From Toxorhynchites rutilus septentrionalis (taxonomy: Eukaryota; Arthropoda; Insecta; Diptera; Culicidae), in contig NC_073746.1 of NCBI RefSeq assembly GCF_029784135.1, positions 61,354,097 to 61,418,096 on the forward strand: DNA of 64,000 nucleotides. The letters run 5' to 3'. Every line of letters starts with the position of its first letter. The stretch's first letter is position 1. Positions 1-10,953 of the stretch are shown here, in pieces. The translations under genes and the position numbers were made by a program. Under the pieces are notes generated by a model. It was not told the origin of the DNA. It was given only the letters and a program-made list of their open reading frames with translations, and did no database searches.

Positions 1-118
1 TCTCGCACGCAAACCTGTGTTCCACTGATTGCCCGGTTAGTTTGAAACATAGGATACGATCCTTTAGCAATGTCCGACCGAGCTTTAGCGAGCGTCGGAC
101 GCCATACGTTCACCTAGT
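1..118 (-). repeat. Partial copy of a dispersed repeat shared with 52.4 kb
   Basis: The reverse complement of this stretch aligns with 52,411-52,525, including the shared blocks GCCGTCCGATGCTCGC-like, CCTATGTTTCAAA and CCGGGCAAT, at about 85 percent by eye. The copy runs off the window edge. The family is not recognised. It carries no ORF here and may be the untranslated part of a retrotransposon. Confidence 0.6.
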
Positions 119-480
119 GCATGACGTTTGCCCGGTATATTTTTTCTTTGAAATATTCATTGCAGGTCAAAAGACGGAACAAAACAGGATAACAGGGAAG
201 TACTAAATGAGAACATGATCTTATGTCGGTTTTAGTTTGGGTTAAGATTATGGTTTCGGTACATTACATTGTTCATTTTAGTACATTGGCTAATCGATCA
301 TGAGTTATGAGTTATTAAAGGAATATGAAGTGTCACTTAAAATAAAATTATAGATATCATTCATATGCATTTATTTTTTCGAAGAACAATGTAATATTTC
401 CTCATATCGAAAATTCATTTAAAGTCCATTGTAATAGTTGATAAAGAGGAATGTTAATTATTGTGTATTAGCTATTGTCC
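119..480. other. AT-rich stretch without recognised features
   Basis: No ORF, inverted repeat or known element end is visible between the edge repeat and the MULE relic. It may include the decayed end of the MULE transposon, but no matching terminal inverted repeat was found. Confidence 0.4.
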
Positions 481-1176
481 TTAAATAAGATAACTTGTCC
501 TTTGTTCCATGATAAGTTTCCTGTATTTCCTTTTAGTAGGCTCCAGTTGGTTAGTTTCAGAGTTCACTAATGTAAGCTTGTGATAGGCTAAATCTCGTCT
601 CAATCCATCGAAAAGAGTCCACACACTTGGGTGACCGCAATGAAATATAGAATTGAGTGCATTGTGAAATCCTTCGCAACAATTAGTAGTCCTTGGTGAT
701 TGTTCGAGAGCTGCATCGTAGTGGTTCCATGTTCGAGGATGAAATTGTGGACTTCTTCCGGCGGCACCTTGTATATAAGTTGAAAGAAAAATAGGACAGA
801 ACTTCGTTAAATCTGTCTTCATCAGGTAAAGTACTAGCAAGGCTATTGAAAATATCTTGTACGTCTTCTTTTGGAACGAACGGCAATGCTGCCAATGACT
901 TCAACTTCAATCTTGTATCAATATTTGATTCAAATTCCGTTTTTAGGCCAACTGCATTCATTTTTCTTATAATGCTCTGGCACAAATGAAAATAACAACC
1001 TTTAATTGCGGTTTCCGGGAAAACAATTCTCGCAGCATTCATACAAGCCTTTTCGAAATCCAGAAGTATCCTTTCAGGAGCCATATCCGGAACTAACCTT
1101 TTTAAAATATTAAACATCTCCAAGTACGTTTGTTCATTTTTCTTCGTCAGCAGTATATACACGCATGGTACACACA
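481..1176 (-). pseudogene. MULE transposase, catalytic and C-terminal part (decayed)
   Basis: Read on the minus strand, the peptide VPCVYILLTKKNEQTY, then ILLDFEKACMNAAR and GCYFHLCQSIIRK, matches the MULE (Mutator-like) transposase core. The D of DFEKA and the C..H block are typical of this family. In another frame the C-terminal part reads FHPRTWNHYDAALEQSPRTTN and then EGFHNALNSIF, the usual WN.Y..G.PRTTN..EGFH block. A frameshift near 780-860 separates the two, so no intact enzyme is made. The N-terminal half lies at 2,446-2,900, beyond an inserted element. Family knowledge: these proteins cut and paste Mutator-type DNA transposons. Inference: an old autonomous copy, now a relic. Confidence 0.85.
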
Positions 1177-2445
1177 GCACTGCCGTAATTTCGCAAAGTG
1201 ACGCAAGCGCCAAACGGAAGCATTTTCAGTACGAGACTTTTTGTAAAATTGCATGTATAATCAGCATACGCTTACAATACGAAAATCTGATCTGTACAAA
1301 ATGTGTACTGTTGATGGAAAAACATTACCATCGGCTTAATTTTTGAAAAAATGCAGTTTTATTTAAGCTATGCCACCAACGCCAGTTTGTTGTGGAAACA
1401 GCAAATTTAAATCGCTGTTTCCACAACCGATTGGCGTTCATCCATCAAAGTATGAGAGAATCTGTTTCCAATTATTTTCTCCAACATGCCGCCGTTGAGC
1501 GAAGCATGAGGAAGCATCAGGAAGAAGAATCCACATACTTTTCCGACTTTGTAGCATGCGTCGAGCAGGTTAACATAGTTGAGAACCCGATTGTAATAAT
1601 TTTGGACAGCACCGACTTTTTCGAATTCAAAATGCAATTGAAACCATCCGTGTTAAATAAGATAATGCCGTCCAAAGTTATCCGATGTAAAACAGATACA
1701 GTTTACGCGAGGTTATTTTGAGTTTTGTTACAAGATGCGTTCCGATGGAGCATTTAGAAGAGTGCAGCTGTTTACCAAATCCGACATTTACAGGCGAGAA
1801 AAGTAAACATCATCAAGAAGCTTTGTCACTTGATGCCTGAAGAAAAAAGACACTACATATTAGGGAATCCTTCTAATCAACAATTAAATTGTTGAGTTTG
1901 AACTAATCTTTATGTGCGTATATGTGAGAACAGCAATAGACTTCAATCTATGATAAATTTTTCGGTTTTATGAATTTAAAGTACATGATTTGTAGTTCTA
2001 AAACGAAATTGCTATTATAAAAGCAACATTGCATGGGGATGGACTGTTTTTGATTAAAATATTTAGCATGACGAGCTTTTCGGAAAGTGTTTTTTACAAG
2101 AAAGAAGGCATGTGACTTTTATTATGAGAAACGTTTATTACGGAAGATGTTGTTATGTGAAATTTGCTGTCTCTGCTCGTTCATCCTACGCTATCAGAAC
2201 AAAAAAATCACATCGCATCACAATCAAATTACGTCACATCATAGGGGAAATGGCGCTTGCGCCACATCACAGTGGAAATGGCGCTTGCGCCAAACCATTT
2301 TCAAACTTTTACGGGGTAATTTTTTCACATTTCTGTAAAAATTCACAGTTGCTTGAAAGGATTTGGTATTCTTTATCGATCTATAACAAAAAACGTACAA
2401 TGTCAGTTTTGGCGCTTGCGTCACTTTGCGAGATTACGGCAGTGC
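1177..2445. mobile_element. 1.27-kb TIR element inserted in the MULE gene
   Basis: The ends at 1,177-1,211 and 2,411-2,445 are 35-bp inverted repeats beginning GCACTGCCGTAATTTCGCAA with a single mismatch. They lie exactly where the MULE coding sequence is interrupted. A flanking target of about 20 bp (AGCAGTATATACAC.CATGG) appears on both sides: next to the right end, and 7 bp away from the left end. The inside repeats GGCGCTTGCGCC-type palindromes at about 2,257 and 2,280, echoing the inner edge of the ends. A 109-codon ORF on the plus strand lies inside. The superfamily is not recognised, and the length of the duplicated target does not fit the common ones. Confidence 0.7.
1392..1816 (+). 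CDS. Unrecognised ORF inside the TIR element (probably a fragment)
   Basis: A 109-codon ORF runs 1,392-1,721. After a one-base shift the reading continues in another frame as FCYKMRSDGAFRRVQLFTK up to about 1,816. The peptide is hydrophilic and contains an aromatic/acidic middle (STYFSDFVACVEQV) with no catalytic motif I recognise. It sits wholly inside the TIR-bounded insertion, so it may be the remains of that element's own protein or captured sequence. The opposite strand has a shorter overlapping ORF. Being a chance ORF cannot be excluded. Confidence 0.25.
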
Positions 2446-2900
2446 AGCAGTATATACACACATGGTGGAATTTCCTACTTTGGAATGGACTGTATAGAGT
2501 TGGTAAAACATATTTGGTGCTTTGTCAAATGTTCCGTCGCCGAATAGTGTGTCTTGACTTAATTTGCCCATTAAATCTCGATCTCCTAATATAAGCAATT
2601 AGATCCGTGCTTAGTTTTGACAATGTCTCTCCAATAACATTGCGGGCGGTGGCATTTTTTTCAGCCATGGCTTCTACCGTTCGTCTTTTAGCGATGTTTG
2701 CTTCAGCTTTTTGAGGACAGGCATCATGACGTTGTTTCTTGTCTTCATACGGGAATGACACTTCGATTGTCGATTTTCACGGCACTTCCATGTATCTATT
2801 CCATTTAATGTTTTAGCATACAGATATTCAAAACCGCTATAGATGAGAACTCGGTTGTCTTTCTGACTAGTCGAAAGCTCCATTGCGTATAAATAAAAAA
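2446..2900 (-). pseudogene. MULE transposase, N-terminal FLYWCH finger part (decayed)
   Basis: On the minus strand the peptide LIYSGFEYLYAKTLNGIDTW followed by KCRENRQSKCHSRMKT has the F.Y.......W.C......C.ar pattern of a FLYWCH zinc finger (about 2,860-2,730). The next frame reads KAEANIAKRRTVEAMAEKN, then RNVIGETLSKLS, the linker typically found between the finger and the catalytic domain. Nearer the insertion, APNMFYQLYTVHSKVGN matches the start of the MULE catalytic core. Frame changes separate these parts. Together with 481-1,176 this is one broken gene in the same orientation, interrupted by the 1,177-2,445 element. Confidence 0.8.
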
Positions 2901-2945
2901 AAATAAAAGTTAGATTCTTCGAACTTCTGATTATAAACAAAACCG

Positions 2946-4801
2946 TGACCGAAAGAACAAAACGTGTTTAACAATTTTCGATTCCTACTTGAGTATTGCT
3001 GCGAATGTGAGGGTAATTAAAAACATAATCTTTTTTGCAGCAGTAATACCCGTGCTGTTTTTTGAACGTGTGCTTTATTCGATGACTACGATTTTTAACG
3101 TCAGTCTATTTCTAGTAGGCTTGTGTGACATAATGTTTTTTTCTCTACGGTTATTACTGTTGCTTTCATTTACTTACCGATTTATTCCGGGAACCGCTTT
3201 GTGAGGATCACACAATTATTATCAGAGCGGATAAACGTCCGACTGAAAGTCATGAACATCAGTTTAATGTTCCCAAGATTAATTTATCCTTTGAAGGTCG
3301 TTAACCTTCCTAAAGATGAATATATTCCAATGTCGTCTGGAATAACCGAACCAACACCTTATGATCGTGATGTTGTTTTTGCTATTGTTCTGATGTTTCA
3401 TAACACGGCATTCGCCGAAAATGAATAAAAAATATCCTTCAGGTTAGCCTACGGTTTTAGTAGCAGTGCAATATGGTGAGCCAGTCTCAGGATAAGAAAA
3501 CATTTTAAAATAAAGTTTTTTTTTTTAATGAATTAGTAGTAAAACAAAACGTCAAAAAATTTCTCAGCTTTTTTGTTCAGCAGATAATCATTACCCATTT
3601 GAGTTGTATGAGTATTCCCCCCACAAACTGTGGATAGTCAATCTTCATACAAATTATGTAGAGCTCCACAATCCTTAAATTTTATGAGTAAATATTTCCG
3701 TGCTTACACAAAAAAACACATGTTGACATATTTGCGCTAATTTATGTTTTTGATTAATTCAAGGTTATTAAAGTCTTTTCTAGCCACAAGTTTACTCGGG
3801 CCCGAAAGGAGTGTTCTGTATTTGGGATGGCGGAAAAATATATCTCGCAAGACCACGTGTTCGATATCGTAATAGCCTTGGCCAGTAGTGCATTTACATT
3901 AACTCATAAAATTAGTGATTTGAGGGGGATTATTGTTTGTAGTCTCTTGTAGATGAATTTAAACACCATCTCAGAAATCCTCTGTGGAACATTAAACATT
4001 AATGTCGTCCTATCTGCTGTAGCGCATTTTTCCTCACACGGTTTCTTCGAAGTAAAAGCGCTCTTAGAGGAAAATTGAACGCCCGGACGAAAGAGCGAGA
4101 ATCGTAAAGCGTACGTCATAGAGATACTTATTCCCATGGAGCAAATTCTTGTTAGGAGTTGTAAACAAAACGAGGAAGGAGAGTAACTCAATTATTCGAA
4201 CTAGTTTCAGTCTAGCAATGCTTTGGTCAACTCAGAGTTACCAAGAGAAAATCATGTGGTTATGATGGGAGAGGATTGATAGTTAGTCGCAGTTTGCACA
4301 GATTGCGATCTGTGCAGTTTGCGATTAATCGTAAATCGCATTATGCTCCCTTGTTTTCCATCCTTGATAAGAACCAAGGCTTCTATGAGAGACGCATTAT
4401 GAAGCTACCCTTAGAATGACAACAAATTTTACAACCAAACTGTACGTATTTGACCTAAATCGGACAATCCGAAGTATATTAATATAAATTATAGAGTAGG
4501 TAATTTGATCATCCCTACATAATCTAGTCAAGATAACTTGATGCAACAAATACAAATACACTGCTTATTCACGCATATTCACGCGAAAGCAAATTTCTTC
4601 TGAAGCTCTTTCGATTTGCTGTCGGAAAATGAAAAGTAAACAAGGCTGGTTCATTCGACCTCGTCGAAATATTTGCCAAAACATTGTGTTGTTTGATTGT
4701 CAAGTTTTGTTTCGGTATCGTGAGAAAGGTAGAAACGTAAGATATTTCCGAACTAAGTAAGTTTAAGATTATATTAAGCATATTTATTTGATACTTGAGC
4801 G
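2946..4801. other. Stretch without a recognisable gene
   Basis: Several short ORFs (under 100 codons) occur on both strands, for example 3,201-3,428 plus and 3,904-4,191 minus. None shows a motif, and none has composition unlike its surroundings. Around 4,280-4,340 a short direct repeat of GTTTGCACAGATTGCGATCT type is present. The 5-prime non-coding part of the Tc1-like element at 4,802 probably begins here, but no end repeat is visible. Confidence 0.4.
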
Positions 4802-5130
4802 TTGGTCCAAAAGTCGGTGGAAATTCAGAAACTGATCGTTTCCGAAGTGAAAGCTGATGTGAGCTACCGTGAAATCGCAGAAAAATATGATCCTTCGATC
4901 GGAGCGATTCCGAGAATCATGAAAAAGCATAATACGCTGGGCACAGTAGAGCGGAAATCAGGAGATGGAAGGCCTCGTAAAACCTCAGTTCACACAGAAC
5001 GCCTTATTCGCTTCGTATAGGGTCTCAACTTTACTAGTCGAACTACGTGCAAAGAAATATGCTTGTCGCTCTTCTGACTTTTGGAAGAAGATTGTTTGGA
5101 CCGATGAGAAGAAGTTTGAGCTAAAAAAAT
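4802..5130 (+). pseudogene. Tc1-like transposase, N-terminal part (decayed)
   Basis: The first 72 codons (opening with TTG where ATG is expected) contain IQKLIVSEVKADVSYREIAE and then YDPSIGAIPRIMKKH, a helix-turn-helix of the Tc1/Tc3 DNA-binding type, followed by a GRPRK basic hook. A frameshift leads to RSSDFWKKIVWTDEKKFELK, whose WTDE holds the first catalytic aspartate of the DDE domain. The gene is then broken by the 5,131-5,735 element and resumes at 5,736. Tc1-like transposases move TA-flanked elements. This copy lacks a start codon and has at least three lesions. Confidence 0.85.
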
Positions 5131-5735
5131 ATAGGCGGTTGTATCCAAGACACGACGGCATTGTTGACGTAGAACTTCGCTGTTATTTTGTTCAAGTCGC
5201 CTTTAATAACTTCGGATATTATTTTACACACCCACACACACACACTTACCTCCGCTTTGCGCTCTTCTCAACAACTTCCCTTCCTATTAATATTTCCGGT
5301 CTTGTAGTTTAGCTGTCATCCTTGGTAGAGATAGTTTTGCTACTGTCATGCGAAACCAAATCACCCACAAAATTTCTGAACAATTATTTTCTTGGTGAGC
5401 CGATGATAGCCTAGTTTGATGATTCCCCACACAATTGTGTAGTTCAGAATCTTAATGAAATGGCGCCAGTTTGATGTGATGATTGCAATGCCAATGACAT
5501 CAGTGAGTAAGTAATTTGGTCGCGTCCACAGCTCAATCCGAAACGAAGACATGTGATGACGCATAACAAAAAAGAACAAGCGATGTTCATTGCTCCGTGT
5601 CTAATTCGTTTGGTATATAAATCGTCTAAATCCGCTCACGTCAAAAATAATTATTAACGTTAACTTTATTTGATAAAAATGTGATCTGTTTTCTAATTTG
5701 GCACCCTTAATAAAATACATAGTCCTACGTCAAAA
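5131..5735. mobile_element. 0.6-kb repeat element, copy A, inside the Tc1-like gene
   Basis: This stretch interrupts the transposase reading frame. Its left part (CCAAGACACGACGGCATTGT, then TTGACGTAGAAC) matches 23,380-23,430. Its right part (AACGTTAACTTTATTTGATA, then a GGCACCCTTAATAAAATACA block) matches 24,228-24,307. The inner ends TTGACGTAGAAC and CTACGTCAAAA are inverted repeats of each other. The middle differs from copy B and contains a short CA-rich run at 5,227-5,250. The element is non-coding and of unknown superfamily. Confidence 0.65.
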
Positions 5736-6233
5736 CAAGAACAAACGTCAAAGAACTCGTTGCCTGAAGTCTGAGCAGCTGCTATCCACATTAGCAACAG
5801 TTAAACACGGAGGAGGATTACTGCTTATGTGCGGATGTTTTTGCTGGAATGGGGTGGGCAATCTTGTCAAGATCGACGGAAAAATGATTGGTGAATCCTA
5901 CGTCAAAGTCTTGGAGCAGAATTTAAAGCCGTCACTCAGGTGAATGAATATCGAATGCTATATGTTCCAGCAAGACAATGACCCTAAGCACACCGCGAAG
6001 GTTGCAGAGTGCTGTTTCTAGTCCAAAAACATTAATTGCTTGAGTGGCCACCCAAGTCTCCAAACCACAACCCCACTGAGCATCTGTGGACAATACTGGA
6101 TAAAAAATTGCATTGGATTCGCGGAGAAATCTCAACGTTTTTTGGACGGGTATGCAAACAGCATGGAATACGATTCCTCCACAAATGTTGCATAATTTTG
6201 TCGAAAGTATGCCCAAACAACTCATGGCAGTAA
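5736..6233 (+). pseudogene. Tc1-like transposase, C-terminal part (decayed)
   Basis: TVKHGGGLLLMCGCFCWNGV followed by GNLVKIDGKMIG is the Tc1 block around the second strand of the RNase H fold. After an in-frame stop, QQDNDPKHTAK holds the second catalytic aspartate. After a one-base shift, EWPPKSPNHNPTEHLW holds the third acidic residue, with D-to-E spacing of about 34 across the shift, as in DD34E Tc1 elements. The C-terminus ends near 6,233. It continues the gene of 4,802-5,130. No terminal inverted repeat was identified downstream. Confidence 0.85.
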
Positions 6234-6254
6234 TGTGAGATCATGGAGAACATA

Positions 6255-7085
6255 CTAAATATTGAAATATATTATCCACGAGCATCGCTTCATTTACAAA
6301 GCTTTGTTTTGATACTGTTTACTTTTTTATTTCCTCAGCATAATCACTGATAATTGAAACAAAAATGAATTGGAGTAATATAAAGTTGAAAATTAATACA
6401 AATAATGTTTTTTTTATATCCTTTCCATTGTAAGAAATACGTTCACTGCAATTTGTATTTTCCAAAAAACAAGAAAAAGTATTTAACCGGTAAGGCATAG
6501 TAAACACTCAATGAGAAACTGTGGAAGTGCACAGAGAACACTTAGCTGGCAGGCAAAGCATTGTTATACTATGTACTTTACATATATTACATAATACAAA
6601 AAGTATTATTAAATATCATCTTTCAACCTCCAAAACGTATTTTTGTATTCATAATGCATTAAGAGTAAAATAAATAATACTTATACAAACGTCGCCCCAC
6701 TCCTCTCAATGCAGAGCATAACTCATGTACAACCCCATTCTTATTTGATATGAACATTATGAATATTAAAAGTACATAACAATGAATTGAACCACTTCCA
6801 ACCAGTAAACACACAGCTGATTTCTCGTTTGTTTGAGAATACTCCTAAGTCCATCAACTTTAAAGCGTTATATTTTGAGCTAAACTGAAAAATTTCCTAA
6901 TTGATGAAAAAGTGGTTTCAGATAATATGTTTTGGGTGTAATAACCGAACCTGATAGCAACAAGGAAGGAAGACCAGGTCAATATTTTGGGAAAAATAGT
7001 TTTTAATCGTTCTCTCACAAAGCGCGTCAAATGAACAAATGGATTAACGATTCAATTGTGATCTGTTGCAGTAGGTTCAATAGAT
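6255..7085. other. AT-rich stretch without recognised features
   Basis: Only very short ORFs. No inverted or tandem repeat of note was seen before the hAT-type MITE. Confidence 0.4.
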
Positions 7086-7392
7086 CAGGGGTTTTCAGAT
7101 TTTTTTTATGACAGAGCACTTTTTATAGCAAAATTATTTGATGGAGCACCTGCAATTTTTAATCAATAAAACAAATCGTGTTTACATTGACCCAACCCAA
7201 CTGGAACAACCCTATTTCGGTTGCATGTCGCAGTTACACGACATTTGACCCGGAGTAAACAAGATAAATCACCATGCCTGGTGAAATTAGATTAAAGAAT
7301 GTTTTTTTTTCAAGGTGGGTTTTCAAGCGGGAACATTTGCTATAACTTCGCGGAGCACAAATATCCCGCGGAGCACCATTTGAAAACCCCTG
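7086..7392. mobile_element. hAT-type MITE, 307 bp, with perfect 8-bp target duplication
   Basis: The ends are CAGGGGTTTTCA at the left and its inverse at the right (right end read inwards: CAGGGGTTTTCAAATGG). CAATAGAT occurs immediately before (7,078-7,085) and after (7,393-7,400). An 8-bp duplication and a CAGGG-type end are hallmarks of the hAT superfamily. The inside has several GGAGCAC motifs, two near the left end and two near the right, which could be subterminal transposase-binding repeats. There is no coding capacity. The perfect duplication suggests a fairly recent insertion. Confidence 0.9.
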
Positions 7393-7964
7393 CAATAGAT
7401 GAATAAATGTCATCCCTTTCTTCATCATCGTCTCCGTTTCCATCATGATCGTCATTGTTATCTATTTCATTCACCAACTCCATCCTGATAACTTCTTGAT
7501 CAGATAATCATTTGCTGCAGATCTTTCATTCTCCAGTGAGATATGAGAATCACTATTTGGCAGTCCGACAGTGGTACTTCATTATCGTTCACGAATCACG
7601 CGACTTTTCAGGATCGCTTTATACAATTTTAACCCACTGTCGGCCAGGATTCATACGACACCTAGCGAAATTCGAGTTTCAGTCTGTATTAAAGTTATAT
7701 ATTCAGTATTATGCCTTGATCCATGGGTTGTGCGTGGATGTCACATTTGGAGAAAGAGAAACAGCCTCAATCAATCCATAATCTGGAACCAGTTTATCTC
7801 GGCAATGATGGGTACTGCAGTTTCCAAGCCAGCCACGTCGATGCTACAATGATCGCATCTTTTCGGTTTATTTTCAGCCGTTCTATGAATATTAAAATTG
7901 AGAGCAATTTGAACTTTCAGGAAATCAAAAAACTCAACGTGGCAGTCAACGTGTTAACAGAGTT
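7393..7964. other. Stretch before the second Tc1-like gene, no clear features
   Basis: Short overlapping ORFs without motifs. It presumably includes the 5-prime non-coding part of the Tc1-like element at 7,965, but no inverted repeat matching its 3-prime side was found. Confidence 0.4.
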
Positions 7965-8640
7965 ATGGGTCGAAAACAGCACTGCACTCCTGCAGAAAAG
8001 ACCAGAATTCAAGTTTTGAAAAAGGATGGCAAGTCTTATCGGCAGATAGTGAATAAGCTAGGGCGGTCAGTGGGCATGATACAGAATGCCTTAAAATTAT
8101 CACCTTGGCCGGAAACCAGAGGAAGGAAGCGAACGACAACTGTACAAGAGGATAAGTTAATTATTCGAGAAATGAAATGGGAACCGTTTATGAGCATTTC
8201 GTCTATAAAAGCCTCTTATTCTAAAACGACACGTTTTGAATTTGTTTGATCTAGATGGCCAGAAGCTAGCGAGAAGCCCCGTAAATACTGCCCACAACTC
8301 ATGATTCATCAAGAAAACAGTGAAATATGGAGGTGTGCACATAATGGTGTGGGGCTGTTTTTCTGATGCTGGTGTAGGACCAATTCATTTCATAACAGGG
8401 ACGATGAATGCTAACTACTATGTGAATATTCCATGTAACGTGATGCTTCCGTACGGCGAAGAGAAGATGCCACTTCGTTGAATCTTTTTGCAGGATAACG
8501 TTCCCAAACACACAGTATTGAAATCTTGGTTTTCAAAAAAAACAGTACAGTACTGTGTCCAGATTTAAACCCTATAGAAAATTGATGGAAGATTGTGAAC
8601 ATGGAGGTGGCAAAATATCATCTGAAGAATAAAATAGACT
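7965..8640 (+). pseudogene. Second Tc1-like transposase relic
   Basis: It begins with ATG and GRKQHCTPAEKTRIQVLKKD, then SYRQIVNKLGRSVGMIQNAL, a Tc1-type helix-turn-helix, with a RGRKR basic hook. The block with the first catalytic aspartate is absent, probably deleted between about 8,200 and 8,320. Later, VKYGGVHIMVWGCFSDAGVG, LQDNVPKHT (second aspartate) and PDLNPIEN (third acidic residue) are recognisable across stops and shifts. Only about 26 residues separate D and E, against 34 in the family, so a short deletion lies there too. It differs in sequence from the 4.8-6.2 kb copy, so this is a separate family. Confidence 0.85.
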
Positions 8641-10099
8641 TATGGTACGTCGTACAGGCAGCATGGTATGCTATTATGCTATTCCAAGTTCTACTTGCAA
8701 AAAACTGGCGTTCCGCGAAGATTGAATATGAATCTACGAAAAAAGAACATGTCACGAAGTATTGAAAGTGAGTTTTGTAATGTAGAAGCTATCCTTCATA
8801 TTGATATGTACAGAAATAAAGTTTTGTTGTTTTTTTTTATAATTTTTAGTAGTGTATTTATTTTTTCCGCCACTTGAAAAACACTAGTTCCCGCAAAAAA
8901 AAACTTTCGGAATCACTAACACAGATAAATGTTTAATATGTCTCCGTTCCCCTATTGAATAGAGTTCCCGCAGTTCGTTATTACGTTATATCCGGCAAAG
9001 CAGCTGTCAAAAATTAACTGAACATTCTGAATTGCTGAACTTGTCAGCATAAGTGAGAAACATGAGTACTAACATGACGCCACAAAAAACCCAAAAATCG
9101 AATATACGTTACCCGCGGAAATTCAAAAGTCGCGAAACTTTTTGAACAGACCTCGTATATAATATGCTGAAATAACTGAATAACGAAACCCCTACAGCGA
9201 AATTGAATCCTATGGAACATTATTCCATTTCATTATTACATTTTGCCTCATCATACCATTTGATAAATTAAGATGATTATTGTATTAAATTTCGCCAAAA
9301 ACAAAACACAAAAAACTTTCCTAAAGTTCGCAAAACAGCGCCGACCAGCCTCATAGCCTTTATATGCCTTCGTTCCATCGCCGATAAATAAATCTTCTCT
9401 GAACCATATGCCCTCTCTAATGAACCCGTAAGCGGATAATAACAGCCAAAACCCGCAGGTTTCGAAACCACCGATACTTCCTCCGACCATGAGAAACAAG
9501 GGAGCCCCAATCAATGAACGGAAAACCTTCGTACGGCTGGTACGCACCCGAGAGTCGATGTGCTGAAATCACTTTCAACTGTTGATTTTCATGATGATGG
9601 CCATAAAAATCTCCACACCTGCGAATCCTCTCCGTCAATTGATCAATCAATTGCTGCCACCGACAGATTTTCCCACTGCGTGAAGTGGGAAGCTTTCGAG
9701 GTTCGATTCGAGCAGGGCTAGACGCGCGCAGCTAAACGCGCTACACTCAGTTAGTGTGTTCATCAAAGTTCAAACTAATTAAGCGAGCGCTACCTCAACA
9801 TACGGCATCGGCAACCGCAGCAACAAAACAAGGCAAGGTGCACATCGTGTACCCAATGGGTATGGTAACCTGTAAAGAACTAAGCCATGCAGAGGAAGAA
9901 GCGAAAAAATATTTAATTCTATCTTTTTATTTAATCTTAATTAGTCGTAAAAGTCATGAGAGACAAATGTTGCATAATTATTTCGTTTTTTTTCTCTCTC
10001 ATCTCATCTCCCACTTACACGTCAATGCATAGTCACGTACGATGGTGTACCATAGTTCACAGCTGTTGGTGGAATCAGAAGTTTCTACCAGTCATCATC
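8641..10099. other. Stretch without recognisable gene
   Basis: Minus-strand ORFs at 9,251-9,650 overlap in several frames and have no motif. The composition becomes less AT-rich after 9,650, which suggests host sequence. A GTCGCGAAACTTTTTGAAC-like block at about 9,130 could be an element end but has no partner in the window. Confidence 0.35.
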
Positions 10100-10534
10100 A
10101 TGGCAGCGAACTTTCAAAGAACAGTTGTTCTATTGGTATGTTTTCTTGTATGTGCCCGCACGGGTCACCCTTTTTTCAATGGTGTATTAGCAAGCGCCTT
10201 CCATCTCTATCTCTCCCTCTCGGGGGGATACATAGCCGTGATGATCTATTGCAGCGATATTTTCTGTTTAGCCGCTGCGGTCATCGGATGCGCCCCGCCC
10301 TACTATGTTCGCTTGATTGAAAGATTACCAAAAATAGCCCTGGAAAATGAGTCACGGAGCGTCGCGGAGATGCGCCCCGAGATGATATGGCGACTAATGG
10401 GCGGTTTTGCCTCCCATTTTACCTTTGCTTGGGAAGAATGGTTGGAGAAGCGCAGGAAGCGAACGTATGAATGGGCCAATGAAGAAGTAGTGAACACACA
10501 AAAAAAATCAATATCGGAGGATGTATTGGTATAA
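10100..10534 (+). CDS. Uncertain ORF with signal-peptide-like start
   Basis: The frame is open from 9,956. The Met at 10,100 lies in a good context (ATCATCATGG) and is followed by AANFQRTVVLLVCFLVCART, a charged then strongly hydrophobic start like a secretion signal. The following 120 residues include another hydrophobic segment and an acidic/basic C-terminal part (EEWLEKRRKRTYEW). No domain is recognised. A GTATGT at about 10,136 could be a splice donor within the signal region, in which case the downstream part would not be coding. It could be a chance ORF in host sequence; I rate it low. Confidence 0.2.
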   Translation: MAANFQRTVVLLVCFLVCARTGHPFFNGVLASAFHLYLSLSGGYIAVMIYCSDIFCLAAAVIGCAPPYYVRLIERLPKIALENESRSVAEMRPEMIWRLMGGFASHFTFAWEEWLEKRRKRTYEWANEEVVNTQKKSISEDVLV

Positions 10535-10700
10535 TCGATCGGATTGAAGAAGTGAAGGTCGATTTATCCGGTTAACAGGTGGTTGGCTAGTCTCACAATG
10601 TGAATATAGTCGCGTTAATACATGATAATCATTCTCGCTTGTTTGTTGATAAAGTTCTGATTTATAGGTCTAATAATGACAATGACGACACAGGCTTCAT

Positions 10701-10953
10701 CTCCTTCTCCTTCTCCTTCTCCTTCTCCTTCTCCTTCTCCTTCTCCTTCTCCTTCTCCTTCTCCTTCTCCTTCTCCTTCTCCTTCTCCTTCTCCTTCTCC
10801 TTCTCCTTCTCCTTCTCCTTCTCCTTCTCCTTCTCCTTCTCCTTCTCCTTCTCCTTCTCCTTCTCCTTCTCCTTCTCCTTCTCCTTCTCCTTCTCCTTCT
10901 CCTTCTCCTTCTCCTTCTCCTTCTCCTTCTCCTTCTCCTTCTCCTTCTCCTTC
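10701..10953. repeat. Perfect hexanucleotide array (CTCCTT), about 42 copies
   Basis: The period is exactly 6 bp for 253 bp with no interruption seen. All three plus frames and all three minus frames are open through it (Ser-Phe, Ser-Pro and similar dipeptides), which is a by-product of the repeat. The array is strongly strand-asymmetric, with pyrimidines only on the plus strand. Confidence 0.97.
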
